A DNA stretch of 64,000 nt from CAYXPR01 sp964467255 (GTDB lineage: Bacteria > Pseudomonadota > Alphaproteobacteria > Rickettsiales > RGZB01): assembly GCA_964467255.1 (NCBI GenBank), contig CAYXPR010000006.1, forward strand, positions 1 through 64,000, read 5' to 3'. Position 1 is the first letter of the stretch, and each line of letters begins with the position of its first letter. Positions 1 through 7,203 of the stretch are shown piece after piece. The notes below the pieces were generated by a model, which saw nothing but the letters and a program-made list of their open reading frames with translations, made no database searches and was not told where the DNA came from. A program made the position numbers and the translations under genes.

Positions 1-60
1 CCTGCTTCGTCAAAAGGAAGATGTGGCCTATGGCGCTTAAAAACCCTTACATTCCCACGG

Positions 61-88
61 TTGAAACCAAGAGATAAAAGACTATAGT
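61..88 (+). promoter_or_regulatory. Likely sigma-70 promoter of bolA-grxD
   Basis: TTGAAA at 61-66 and TATAGT at 83-88 are separated by 16 bases. The start codon at 95 lies only 6 bases beyond the -10 box, so the transcript would begin at or almost at the ATG. No Shine-Dalgarno sequence is seen before that ATG. I infer leaderless or near-leaderless translation of bolA. Confidence 0.5.
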
Positions 89-94
89 AGCCCC

Positions 95-319
95 ATGCCG
101 ATTACTGAAACAGAACTGAAAGCTAAACTGAAAGCACGCTTCCCCGACGGCGTGATTGAGGTGAAAGACCTCGCGGGGGATAACGACCACTGGCAGGTGA
201 GCATCACTTCTAGCGCATTTGCTGGTCAGCCACGCATCGCCCAGCACCGCCTGGTGCAGGACGCGGTGAAGGATGAAAACATCCACGCGCTTTCGATTAA
301 AACTGCAACGCCTGTATAA
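95..319 (+). CDS. bolA: BolA family protein
   Basis: A 74-residue BolA/IbaG-type protein. The family partners monothiol glutaredoxins, sharing a [2Fe-2S] cluster, and works in iron-sulphur handling and stress or morphology control in the cytoplasm. The sequence has the family layout: an N-terminal helix (TETELKAKLKARFP), a beta hairpin with the HWQVSITSSAF strand, and the QHRLVQDAV helix that carries the conserved histidine. It is shorter than E. coli BolA and closer in length to IbaG, so the symbol is approximate. The monothiol glutaredoxin gene starts 16 bases downstream, a pairing common in Alphaproteobacteria. No ribosome-binding site is visible and a -10 box sits directly upstream. Confidence 0.9.
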   Translation: MPITETELKAKLKARFPDGVIEVKDLAGDNDHWQVSITSSAFAGQPRIAQHRLVQDAVKDENIHALSIKTATPV

Positions 320-335
320 ACATAAGGAGCACAAC

Positions 336-671
336 ATGAGCAAACCCGTTTTAGATGAAATCAAACAAACGATTGATGGCAACGATGTGGTGCTGTTCAT
401 GAAAGGCACGGCCAAAATGCCGCAATGCGGCTTCTCCGGCGTGGTGGTGCAAATCCTCAATAACCTCGGCGTGAGTTTTAAAGACATCAACGTGCTGGCC
501 GATGCAGACGTGCGCGAAGGTGTGAAAGAATTTTCCAACTGGCCGACCATTCCGCAGCTGTACATCAAGCAGGAATTTATCGGCGGGGCTGACATCACCC
601 GCGAAATGTTCCAGTCGGGTGAGCTTCAGCAATTGCTGAAGGAAAAAGGCATCGCCATCAAGGCGGCGTAA
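336..671 (+). CDS. grxD: Monothiol glutaredoxin, Grx4/GrxD family
   Basis: A 111-residue monothiol glutaredoxin. The active-site motif CGFS follows the KGTAKMPQ segment, and the glutathione-binding WPTIPQLYI and GGADI segments are present. Proteins of this family bind a glutathione-ligated [2Fe-2S] cluster and pass it on, often with a BolA partner, which is the gene just upstream. I chose the ATG at 336 because it has an AAGGAG ribosome-binding site 5 bases ahead; an in-frame ATG at 273 would overlap bolA and lacks one. Length is typical of a single-domain Grx4. Confidence 0.96.
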   Translation: MSKPVLDEIKQTIDGNDVVLFMKGTAKMPQCGFSGVVVQILNNLGVSFKDINVLADADVREGVKEFSNWPTIPQLYIKQEFIGGADITREMFQSGELQQLLKEKGIAIKAA

Positions 672-679
672 TCTAGGCC

Positions 680-1276
680 ATGCAAAAGCTGCCCCGCCCA
701 CGAGGAAAAAAAATCGGTCTGCTGGGCGGCTCATTTAACCCGGCACATGCGGGGCATTTGTATATCAGCCGCATGGCGCTGAAGCATTTGAAGCTCGATG
801 AAATCTGGTGGTTGGTATCGCCGCAAAATCCACTGAAAGATAAAAGCAGCATGGCGCCGCTGGCGCAGCGCTTAGCTTCTGCTGAGCGCGTGGCACGATG
901 CAGCGCGCGCATCACCCCCACCACCATTGAATCCACCCTTGGCACGCGCTACACAGTGGATACGCTAAAAGCGCTAGAGCATGCCTATCCGCTCACACAT
1001 TTCGTGTGGCTGATGGGGGCCGATAATCTGTCGCAAATGCACCGCTGGAAAAACTGGAAGAGCATTTTCCGGCATGTGTCCATCGCAGTGTTTGACCGCG
1101 CACCGCACAGCATACGCAGCCGCGATAGTCGCGCCGCACAGTATTTTGCCACCGCGCAAGTGCCAGAAAGTTACTCCGGTAAACTGGCGTTATTGAAACC
1201 GCCCGCGTGGGTTTTTTTGTCCATACAGCGCCACCCTGCTTCTGCCACTGCGTTGCGTCAGGCCCATAAATGGTAA
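680..1276 (+). CDS. nadD: Nicotinate-nucleotide adenylyltransferase
   Basis: A 198-residue nucleotidyltransferase that transfers AMP from ATP to nicotinate mononucleotide to form deamido-NAD in NAD synthesis. The nucleotide-binding loop GGSFNPAHAGHL lies near residue 16, followed by WWLVSPQNPLK, GTRYTVDTL and LMGADNL, all standard NadD segments. The C-terminal ISSTxIR-type motif is present in altered form as ASATALR. It lies 8 bases after grxD and is probably cotranscribed. In many Alphaproteobacteria nadD sits between proA and rsfS; here it does not, so its neighbourhood is rearranged. Confidence 0.93.
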   Translation: MQKLPRPRGKKIGLLGGSFNPAHAGHLYISRMALKHLKLDEIWWLVSPQNPLKDKSSMAPLAQRLASAERVARCSARITPTTIESTLGTRYTVDTLKALEHAYPLTHFVWLMGADNLSQMHRWKNWKSIFRHVSIAVFDRAPHSIRSRDSRAAQYFATAQVPESYSGKLALLKPPAWVFLSIQRHPASATALRQAHKW

Positions 1277-1299
1277 TTGCTTTTTAAGGAGTGCTTTAT

Positions 1300-1983
1300 A
1301 TGCCCAAAGTTGCTGTTGTTCTTTCCGGTTGCGGCCACAAAGATGGCGCTGAAATCCGTGAAGCCGTGCTCGCACTACTGGCGCTGGATAAGCAGGATGC
1401 AAAGGTGACAATTTTTGCACCAAATATCAATCAGCGTGATGTGGTCAATCACCTTACGGGTGAAACAAGCAGTGAGTCCCGCAACGTGTTGGTGGAAGCA
1501 GCGCGCATTGCACGCGGGAATATTCAAGATTTAAAAACCGCGAAGGCGGAAAGCTTTGATGCGCTCGTGATGCCCGGTGGTTTTGGTGTGGCAAAAAATC
1601 TTTCCGACCTTGCGCTTAAAGGCAAAGACTGCACCGTATTGCCAGAACTTAAAAACCTCATTCTCGGTTTTATGAAGGCCGAAAAACCTATCGGTGCGAT
1701 TTGCATTGCCCCTGCCGTGCTGGCTGCCGCCGTGCGCGGCAACACGAAAAAAGGCAAAGCGCACGTCACGCTGGGTGACGAAAAAGAAGGCGGGCTGATT
1801 GAAGCGCTGGATGGCATTTACCACCCCTGCCCCACGCGCGGCATCGTGATTGACGATGCCAATCACATTGTTTCCACACCGGCCTATATGCGCGATGCGC
1901 GGCTGGCGGAAGTGGCGATAGGCGTTGAGCAGCTTGTTGCCGCCGTGCTGACGCAAGTAGCGGCGCGAAAGAATGTCGCTTAG
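1300..1983 (+). CDS. elbB: Isoprenoid biosynthesis glyoxalase ElbB, DJ-1/PfpI fold
   Basis: A 227-residue protein of the DJ-1/PfpI class I glutaminase-like superfamily, matching ElbB. The N-terminal VVLSGCGHKDGAEI, the VMPGGFGVAKNLSD segment and the nucleophile-elbow region GAICIAPAV are characteristic. The family has glyoxalase-like activity in E. coli; its physiological role is poorly defined. The ATG at 1300 is preceded by AAGGAG at 1286-1291, better placed than the in-frame GTG at 1291. The stop overlaps by 4 bases the stop of the convergent antiporter gene on the other strand. Confidence 0.92.
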   Translation: MPKVAVVLSGCGHKDGAEIREAVLALLALDKQDAKVTIFAPNINQRDVVNHLTGETSSESRNVLVEAARIARGNIQDLKTAKAESFDALVMPGGFGVAKNLSDLALKGKDCTVLPELKNLILGFMKAEKPIGAICIAPAVLAAAVRGNTKKGKAHVTLGDEKEGGLIEALDGIYHPCPTRGIVIDDANHIVSTPAYMRDARLAEVAIGVEQLVAAVLTQVAARKNVA

Positions 1984-2528
1984 GTCTTGCGGCGTTCGCC
2001 AGGGCGATTCAGCAGCAGCGATACACTTAAGGCTGCTGTGAACACCACAAAGGTTTCCCCAAGCGTATCATAGCCGCGGTAGCTAGCGAGAATCGCCGTC
2101 ACTACGTTCGGAATACCCATATCACTCTCCGTGCGCGCCAAATAATATGCGGTGATATGACCATTGGTTACATTCGTGGCATCACCAAAGCGCGGCATAT
2201 CAAATGTGGCATAGACCAGTGTGCCGATAAGCAGCGCCACCACAATCAGCGGCGCCAGGCGGAAGGGGTGCTTCTTTTCTTTTTCACCTATCAGGCTGAG
2301 CGCTGCCAGCGTCAGCACCGTGCTGATGCCTGCGCCAACTGCCGCCTCGGTCATTGCCACATCGGGCGCACCGAGCACAAGGTATAACAGCGCCATCAGC
2401 AGGCTATACACCGCCATCAGCACCGTTGCCGTCATCAGGTTTTTGGCCCGCACCACCGCAATGGCCACCGTTACGGCAACCGCGAGCAGCGTTACATCCA
2501 AAACCGTCAGTATCAATGCCGAGCTCAT
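1980..2528 (-). CDS. Mrp/Mbh-type antiporter subunit with MbhD and MbhE regions (DUF4040)
   Basis: A 182-residue polytopic membrane protein. Residues about 10-75 match the MbhD/DUF4040 domain (AKNLMTATVLMAVYSLLMA, then GAPDVAMTEAAVGAGISTVL), with the acidic GAPDVAMTEA segment shared with the MrpA C-terminus. Residues about 145-175 (YDTLGETFVVFTAALSVSLL) match the MbhE region. Such proteins take part in Mrp-type Na+/H+ antiporters and related hydrogenase modules. It is the last gene of a minus-strand operon after mnhE, mnhF and mnhG; the MnhB, C, D and large MrpA-type subunits that usually follow are absent, and a convergent gene abuts instead. Confidence 0.85.
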   Translation of the reverse strand: MSSALILTVLDVTLLAVAVTVAIAVVRAKNLMTATVLMAVYSLLMALLYLVLGAPDVAMTEAAVGAGISTVLTLAALSLIGEKEKKHPFRLAPLIVVALLIGTLVYATFDMPRFGDATNVTNGHITAYYLARTESDMGIPNVVTAILASYRGYDTLGETFVVFTAALSVSLLLNRPGERRKT

Positions 2529-2531
2529 ACG

Positions 2532-2855
2532 CTACTTCCTTTTCTTTTTATTGCCGTGGTGTTTTTCATCAAGCAGTGCCGAGGCCGCCAACGCGTGGCA
2601 GGCTGTGGCGGCGGCTACCATACTAATCACCAGCAGCAAAATAATCTTTACCGTAACAAGACCAAGCGGAAATTGCAGCGCAACACCGAGCAGCATCAGT
2701 GGTGCGGCGGCACTATCGGCGATGCCTGCCGGATGAAGCCGCGTGAAAAAAGTAGGGAAGCGCACCAAGCCCACAGCGCTCGTCAGCAGAAAAAATCCAC
2801 CCACCACCATCAGTATTTTGCCCACCAGCGGCAGAGCGTGTATCACTGCATCCAT
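2532..2855 (-). CDS. mnhG: Monovalent cation/H+ antiporter subunit G
   Basis: A 107-residue protein with three predicted membrane helices, matching the MnhG/PhaG/MrpG family. The diagnostic stretch GLVRFPTFFTRLHPAG joins helices 1 and 2, followed by SAAAPLMLLGVAL. The tail is highly basic (HHGNKKKRK). In Mrp antiporters this small subunit is part of the multi-protein Na+/H+ exchange complex in the inner membrane. It starts 2 bases after mnhF and ends 3 bases before the MbhDE-type gene, so the four genes form one operon. Confidence 0.92.
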   Translation of the reverse strand: MDAVIHALPLVGKILMVVGGFFLLTSAVGLVRFPTFFTRLHPAGIADSAAAPLMLLGVALQFPLGLVTVKIILLLVISMVAAATACHALAASALLDEKHHGNKKKRK

Positions 2856-2857
2856 AA

Positions 2858-3124
2858 TTACTCTTCCTTTTTAAAGCTGCCGTCCCTGAAATATTTCAGG
2901 AAGGCAATGGTGGCAATAAAGTTAATCAGCGCATAGAGCAGCGCCATGTCGATATATGCCATGTCGTGCGACAGCAGCGACAGCAACGCAATCAGCACCA
3001 CGGTGATGGTGCCAAACACGTTCGCTGCTAAAATACGGTCATATACGCCGGGACCTTTGATAACGCGGTAAAGCGTCAGGCCGATACTCACAAGCACAAC
3101 AGTAATGCAAAAAATAAGGGTCAT
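2858..3124 (-). CDS. mnhF: Monovalent cation/H+ antiporter subunit F
   Basis: An 88-residue protein with three membrane helices, matching MnhF/MrpF. The conserved YRVIKGPGVYDRILAAN loop after helix 1 is the family signature, and the DMALLYALINFIATIAF helix is also typical. It acts as a small subunit of the Mrp-type cation/proton antiporter complex. The gene starts 3 bases after the mnhE stop and lies 2 bases ahead of mnhG, consistent with translational coupling. Confidence 0.93.
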   Translation of the reverse strand: MTLIFCITVVLVSIGLTLYRVIKGPGVYDRILAANVFGTITVVLIALLSLLSHDMAYIDMALLYALINFIATIAFLKYFRDGSFKKEE

Positions 3125-3127
3125 AGC

Positions 3128-3595
3128 TTACTCATAGGTTTTGGTCACGTTGCGGTCCATCTTTCCGCCAGCCAAATCCTTAAGGCCGGAAGATTCTAAA
3201 GCATGCACTAGAATGTCATTGCCCTCCATCGCGCACGACACGGTGCCAGGCGTAAGCGTGATGGAATTGGCGAAAAACACACGGGCTTCTTCGGTTTTCT
3301 GGCTGGCCTTCACCCAACCAAAAGCAGGGGAAATATCCGGCTTCACCTGCCACACTTTGCGCGTGACGGTAATGGAAGACAGCAACATTTCCTTGAATAG
3401 CCACAGCCAATAGAGCGGAGCGCGGGGGCAGATATAGGGGCGGCAACTATTGAGTGTGACGCCTTTCAGACGCGAAGCCACCCACAGAGTAATAAAAATG
3501 GAGAGCGCACCGAAAGAAAGCATGAGCGGTGTGAAGATGCCGGACCATACCAGCCACACGATTGCCAGAAGAAGTGCGAACATTACCTGTTTCAT
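3128..3595 (-). CDS. mnhE: Monovalent cation/H+ antiporter subunit E
   Basis: A 155-residue MnhE/MrpE-type protein: two N-terminal membrane helices (FALLLAIVWLVWSG and MLSFGALSIFITLWVA), then a soluble region with FANSITLTPGTVSCAMEGN, the family hallmark. First gene of the minus-strand operon. I chose the ATG at 3595, which has AAGGTG 6 bases upstream; an ATG at 3610 would add five residues but has no good ribosome-binding site. Order E, F, G then MbhDE-type protein is that of the front half of alphaproteobacterial Mrp operons. Confidence 0.9.
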   Translation of the reverse strand: MKQVMFALLLAIVWLVWSGIFTPLMLSFGALSIFITLWVASRLKGVTLNSCRPYICPRAPLYWLWLFKEMLLSSITVTRKVWQVKPDISPAFGWVKASQKTEEARVFFANSITLTPGTVSCAMEGNDILVHALESSGLKDLAGGKMDRNVTKTYE

Positions 3596-4024
3596 TCTCT
3601 GCACCTTCATTTTTTATGCCGTGTGTTCAGTTGTAACAGATAGTGCCCGCACGCCCAAGAAAAAAGCGTGCAATCTCCACGTCTTCCGCTGAAATATGCC
3701 TCAAATTTAATCAGATTGAAGCCTTCTGAATACCGCAGAAAACCTAGGTTTTTTGATAAAAACCGGCGCTTATATTTTTGCCCGCGCGATGTCAATAATT
3801 TTTTTTCACATAAAAAAAATAAAGGGGGTTTACGCCGAACTTTTTTTGCTTAAGTTAGTCCTTCCCATCGCCACCCCTGTTGCAGGATTGTGATGAACGC
3901 CAAGCGGCCTTCTTCATAATAATGCGGATGCGGGAACATTCGCATGGAAACGGTTCGCCGTTTTTTTGCCAAACAGGTCGGCGAGGGTTTGCGTTTTTAA
4001 TTGGGAACAGTAGTAACACCATCC
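3596..4024. other. Intergenic region between divergent mnhE operon and rhodanese-dnaA
   Basis: About 430 bases without a convincing gene. It is AT-rich, with long T and A runs near 3795-3835. It holds a perfect 14-base palindrome, AAAACCTAGGTTTT, at 3739-3752. Promoters for both flanking transcripts should lie here, but I cannot single one out with confidence. I looked by eye for DnaA boxes of the TTATCCACA type and saw none. Short open frames on both strands here have no ribosome-binding sites or family features, and I regard them as chance. Confidence 0.5.
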
Positions 4025-4462
4025 ATGCTTAAATCACACGAAGCAGGCCAGCGCGCGCCGTTGCCATACCGGGCGGATATTACCTCCGCCGAGGCGTGGA
4101 AAAAATTGCAGAACACCCCCGCCGGGGTGCTGGTGGATGTGCGCACCACAGCCGAATGGCAGCAAGTGGGCGTGCCAGATGAAATGGCGCTTGAAAATCC
4201 ACCCGTGTTCCTGTCGTGGATTACTTTCCCTGAAATGGATATCAACCCTAGCTTCCGCGCCGAGCTGGCCAAAGCTGTGCCGGATAAAAACACACCGCTG
4301 TTTTTCATCTGCAAAGCCGGTGGCCGTTCCATGCAGGCCGCTGCTGCAATGACCGCGCAGGGTTACACCGAATGCTACAATATACAGGATGGCTTTGAAG
4401 GCTTTCCTTCCGATACAACCTCCGGCTGGAAGTCAGCCGGTTTACCCTGGAGGATGAAATAA
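4025..4462 (+). CDS. Rhodanese-like domain protein
   Basis: About 145 residues forming one rhodanese domain. The active-site loop is CKAGGRS, with the catalytic cysteine near residue 98, and the N-terminal LVDVRTTAEWQQVGVP segment carries the family's D-V-R-T. Such proteins are sulphurtransferases moving a persulphide sulphur; the substrate is unknown. The ATG at 4025 starts MLKSHEAGQR; a TTG at 4001 would add eight residues, and neither has a strong ribosome-binding site, so the start is uncertain. The gene ends 2 bases before dnaA, and the GGAGG near its end probably serves as the dnaA ribosome-binding site, suggesting coupling. Confidence 0.85.
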   Translation: MLKSHEAGQRAPLPYRADITSAEAWKKLQNTPAGVLVDVRTTAEWQQVGVPDEMALENPPVFLSWITFPEMDINPSFRAELAKAVPDKNTPLFFICKAGGRSMQAAAAMTAQGYTECYNIQDGFEGFPSDTTSGWKSAGLPWRMK

Positions 4463-4464
4463 TC

Positions 4465-5889
4465 ATGACGGCACTGCCCAGCACCTCGGCATCGTTCAAT
4501 TCACCAGCGGAATTTAATCCCACCGCACAGTGGGACCGCGTGCTGGCAAAACTTCGCTTCCGTTATGGTGAGGCCACTTTCAACAGCTGGCTGAAACTGC
4601 TCACGCTCGAGCAGGTCGGCAATGCCGAAGTCACCTTAAGCGCCCCAACGCGCTTTATCGCCGAATGGGTGTCTGCTCATTATATGCGCGACATCACCCA
4701 GTGCTGGCAGGAAGAACAGCAGAATATTCTAAACGTGCAGGTGGTGGTGAACACTTCAAACCCCGCACGCATTCCGGTGACGGACGCGCACGGCCAGCCG
4801 CTCATCACGCCGCTTGTGGCTGAAAAAATCTCTGCCGTTACACCGCAAAGCTTGGCCGAATATGGCTCGCCGCTCGACCCGCGCTTCACGTTTGAAAATT
4901 TCGTGGTCGGCACCTCGAATGAACTCGCGCACGCCGCAGGCCGCGCCATTGCCGAAGGCAGCAGCGTGCTGCCCGGCAGCAACCCGCTCTTTTTATATGG
5001 CGGCGTCGGTCTTGGCAAAACGCACCTGATGCACGCGATTGCCCACCACATTAAAACAAATAACCCGACGCGTTCGGTGGTGTATCTTTCCGCTGAAAAA
5101 TTCATGTACCTGTTTATTCGTGCGCTGCGCGATAAAACCATCATGCAATTCAAAGACTTGTTCCGCTCGGTGGATGTGCTGATGGTCGATGACATTCAGT
5201 TCATCAGCGGCAAGGACAGCACGCAGGAAGAATTTTTCCACACTTGCAATGCACTGATTGATAACAATAAACAGCTGATTATCTCCGCTGACCGCAGCCC
5301 TTCGGACCTAGAAGGCGTGGAAGAGCGCATCCGCTCACGCCTCGGCTGGGGCTTGGTGGCCGACATTCACACCACCACCTATGAACTGCGCCTTGGTATT
5401 TTGCAGAGCAAGGTGGCCGCGATGCAGATTGCTGTGCCGCATGGCGTGACAGAATTCCTCGCCCATAAAATCACGTCAAACGTGCGTGAGCTGGAAGGCG
5501 CCCTGAATAAAGTGGTGGCGCACAGCCGCCTCGTGGGCCGCGAAATCACACTTGAGGGCACGCAGGCGATTTTATCAGACCTGTTGCGCGCCAATCAGCG
5601 CGTGGTAACGGTGGATGACATTAAAAAGGCCGTATGCGACCATTGCAACCTGCGCATCGCCGACCTGCATTCTGAGCGCCGCAGCAAGCATATTGCCCGC
5701 CCACGCCAGCTGGCTATGTATCTTTCCAAGCGCCTCACCAGCCATTCGCTCCCTGAAATTGGGCGCAAATTTGGCGGTCGTGACCACACCACGGTGATGC
5801 ATGCCGTAAAGCGCATTGAAGAGCTTTCAGGGCAGGATAAAGAACTGGCAGACGACATCCAGCTTCTGACCCGCATGTTGCAGAGCTAA
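4465..5889 (+). CDS. dnaA: Chromosomal replication initiator DnaA
   Basis: A 474-residue DnaA that binds DnaA boxes at oriC and opens the origin. Domain I (residues about 20-90) has the FNSWL segment that contacts partner proteins. Domain III starts with RFTFENFVVG near residue 140, with Walker A GGVGLGKTHL and Walker B VLMVDDIQFISG. Domain IV carries the DNA-binding signature GGRDHTTVMHAVKRIEEL near the C-terminus. Length is normal for Alphaproteobacteria. It lies just after the rhodanese gene, with GGAGG ahead of the ATG. The dnaN promoter lies in the following gap, so dnaN has at least one promoter of its own. Confidence 0.98.
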   Translation: MTALPSTSASFNSPAEFNPTAQWDRVLAKLRFRYGEATFNSWLKLLTLEQVGNAEVTLSAPTRFIAEWVSAHYMRDITQCWQEEQQNILNVQVVVNTSNPARIPVTDAHGQPLITPLVAEKISAVTPQSLAEYGSPLDPRFTFENFVVGTSNELAHAAGRAIAEGSSVLPGSNPLFLYGGVGLGKTHLMHAIAHHIKTNNPTRSVVYLSAEKFMYLFIRALRDKTIMQFKDLFRSVDVLMVDDIQFISGKDSTQEEFFHTCNALIDNNKQLIISADRSPSDLEGVEERIRSRLGWGLVADIHTTTYELRLGILQSKVAAMQIAVPHGVTEFLAHKITSNVRELEGALNKVVAHSRLVGREITLEGTQAILSDLLRANQRVVTVDDIKKAVCDHCNLRIADLHSERRSKHIARPRQLAMYLSKRLTSHSLPEIGRKFGGRDHTTVMHAVKRIEELSGQDKELADDIQLLTRMLQS

Positions 5890-5920
5890 AAACGGCTCAA
5901 AAAAAGCCTGATAAACACTG

Positions 5921-5949
5921 TTGCAGACTTGCTTCAGCCTTGCTATACA
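5921..5949 (+). promoter_or_regulatory. Likely sigma-70 promoter of dnaN
   Basis: TTGCAG at 5921-5926 and TATACA at 5944-5949 are separated by exactly 17 bases, a strong match to the sigma-70 consensus. It lies about 58 bases ahead of the dnaN start, in the dnaA-dnaN gap. Confidence 0.6.
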
Positions 5950-6007
5950 AGAAGCAGGGAACTTGGATTTTTTTACATTTTTATAACGCATCCGTTGAAG
6001 GTACATT

Positions 6008-7168
6008 ATGCCCGCGACCGCGAAGAAAGTTACGTCTGAACACACACTGGCGCTTTCCATTGAACGCAGCCATTTTTTAAAGTCACTCGGGCGCCTGCAA
6101 AGCATCGTTGAAAAACGGAACACGATTCCGATTCTGGCGAACATCAAGTTAGAGGCCAGCAAAGACGGGTTCTTCCTCACCGCAACGGATATGGATATTG
6201 TTGCCACTGAAAAAGTGCCGGCCACCGTTGCCAAACAGGGTGCTGTTACCGTGCCAGCACACACGCTGTATGACATCGTGCGCAAACTGCCAGAAGGCTG
6301 CCAGGTGGAAATTGAAAGCGATGGCGCCAGCAACCAGCTGAAAGTAAAAGGTGGTAAAGCACGCTTTGCTCTGTCGTACCTGCCAGCCGATGATTTCCCT
6401 GTCATCAGCGAAGGCGCGATGACGCACAGCTTCAAACTGTCGCCCAAAGAATTTGCGGCGCTGATTGATAAAACCCGCTTCGCCATGAGCACGGAAGAAA
6501 CCCGTTATTATTTGAACGGTATTTATCTGCACACGGCAAAAAGCGGTAAAGGCGAAATCATGCTGAAAGCCGTTGCGACCGACGGTCACCGCCTTGCACG
6601 CATCGAAGCACCGGTGCCAGCTGGCGCAAAAGATATGCCCGGCATCATCATCCCACGCAAAACCGTTTCGGAAATCCGCAAACTGCTGGAAGAACAAGTG
6701 GGTGATGTAGAAATCTCCGTATCGGAAACCAAAATCAAAGTAGCCAGCGGTGATACGGTGCTGTTGTCCAAACTGATTGATGGCACCTTCCCAGACTATG
6801 AACGCGTAATTCCTGCCAGCAACGATAAGACCCTGTCAGTGAACGCAAAGTCTTTCATGGACGCGGTGGACCGCGTGTCCACCATCGCGACGGAAAAAAC
6901 CCGCGCAGTGCGCCTGTCACTAAAGCCAAACAAAATCAACCTCTCCGCTTCCAGCCCCGAAGCCGGTAATGCCGAAGAAGAAATCGAAGGCAGCTACGGC
7001 GCAGACACGATGGATATCGGTTTTAACAGCCGCTACGTGCTTGAAATGATGGGCCAGCTGGAAGGCGACAGCGTACAGTTCCTGTTCTCTGACCCTGCCG
7101 CACCAGTGGTGGTACGCGACCCGTCAGACGTCGGCGCGCTCTACGTGCTGATGCCAATGCGCGTGTAG
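6008..7168 (+). CDS. dnaN: DNA polymerase III beta sliding clamp
   Basis: A 386-residue beta clamp, the ring that tethers DNA polymerase III to DNA. Recognisable segments are LGRLQSIVEKRNTIPILANI in domain 1, the YYLNGIYLH and ATDGHRLA segments of domain 2, and a C-terminus ending VLMPMRV, matching the family's terminal MPMRL-type motif. It is about 15-20 residues longer than most clamps, from an N-terminal extension (PATAKKVTSEHT) before the usual start. A well-placed promoter precedes it. A terminator-like hairpin lies 56 bases after its stop, inside the recF reading frame. Confidence 0.97.
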   Translation: MPATAKKVTSEHTLALSIERSHFLKSLGRLQSIVEKRNTIPILANIKLEASKDGFFLTATDMDIVATEKVPATVAKQGAVTVPAHTLYDIVRKLPEGCQVEIESDGASNQLKVKGGKARFALSYLPADDFPVISEGAMTHSFKLSPKEFAALIDKTRFAMSTEETRYYLNGIYLHTAKSGKGEIMLKAVATDGHRLARIEAPVPAGAKDMPGIIIPRKTVSEIRKLLEEQVGDVEISVSETKIKVASGDTVLLSKLIDGTFPDYERVIPASNDKTLSVNAKSFMDAVDRVSTIATEKTRAVRLSLKPNKINLSASSPEAGNAEEEIEGSYGADTMDIGFNSRYVLEMMGQLEGDSVQFLFSDPAAPVVVRDPSDVGALYVLMPMRV

Positions 7169-7203
7169 TTCTTACGCTAACCAAGGGACGCTCGTACATT
7201 TTC

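Noticed and set aside
3607..3853. Short open frames on both strands in the mnhE-rhodanese gap
   Set aside because: No ribosome-binding site, no family features, and composition of intergenic DNA.
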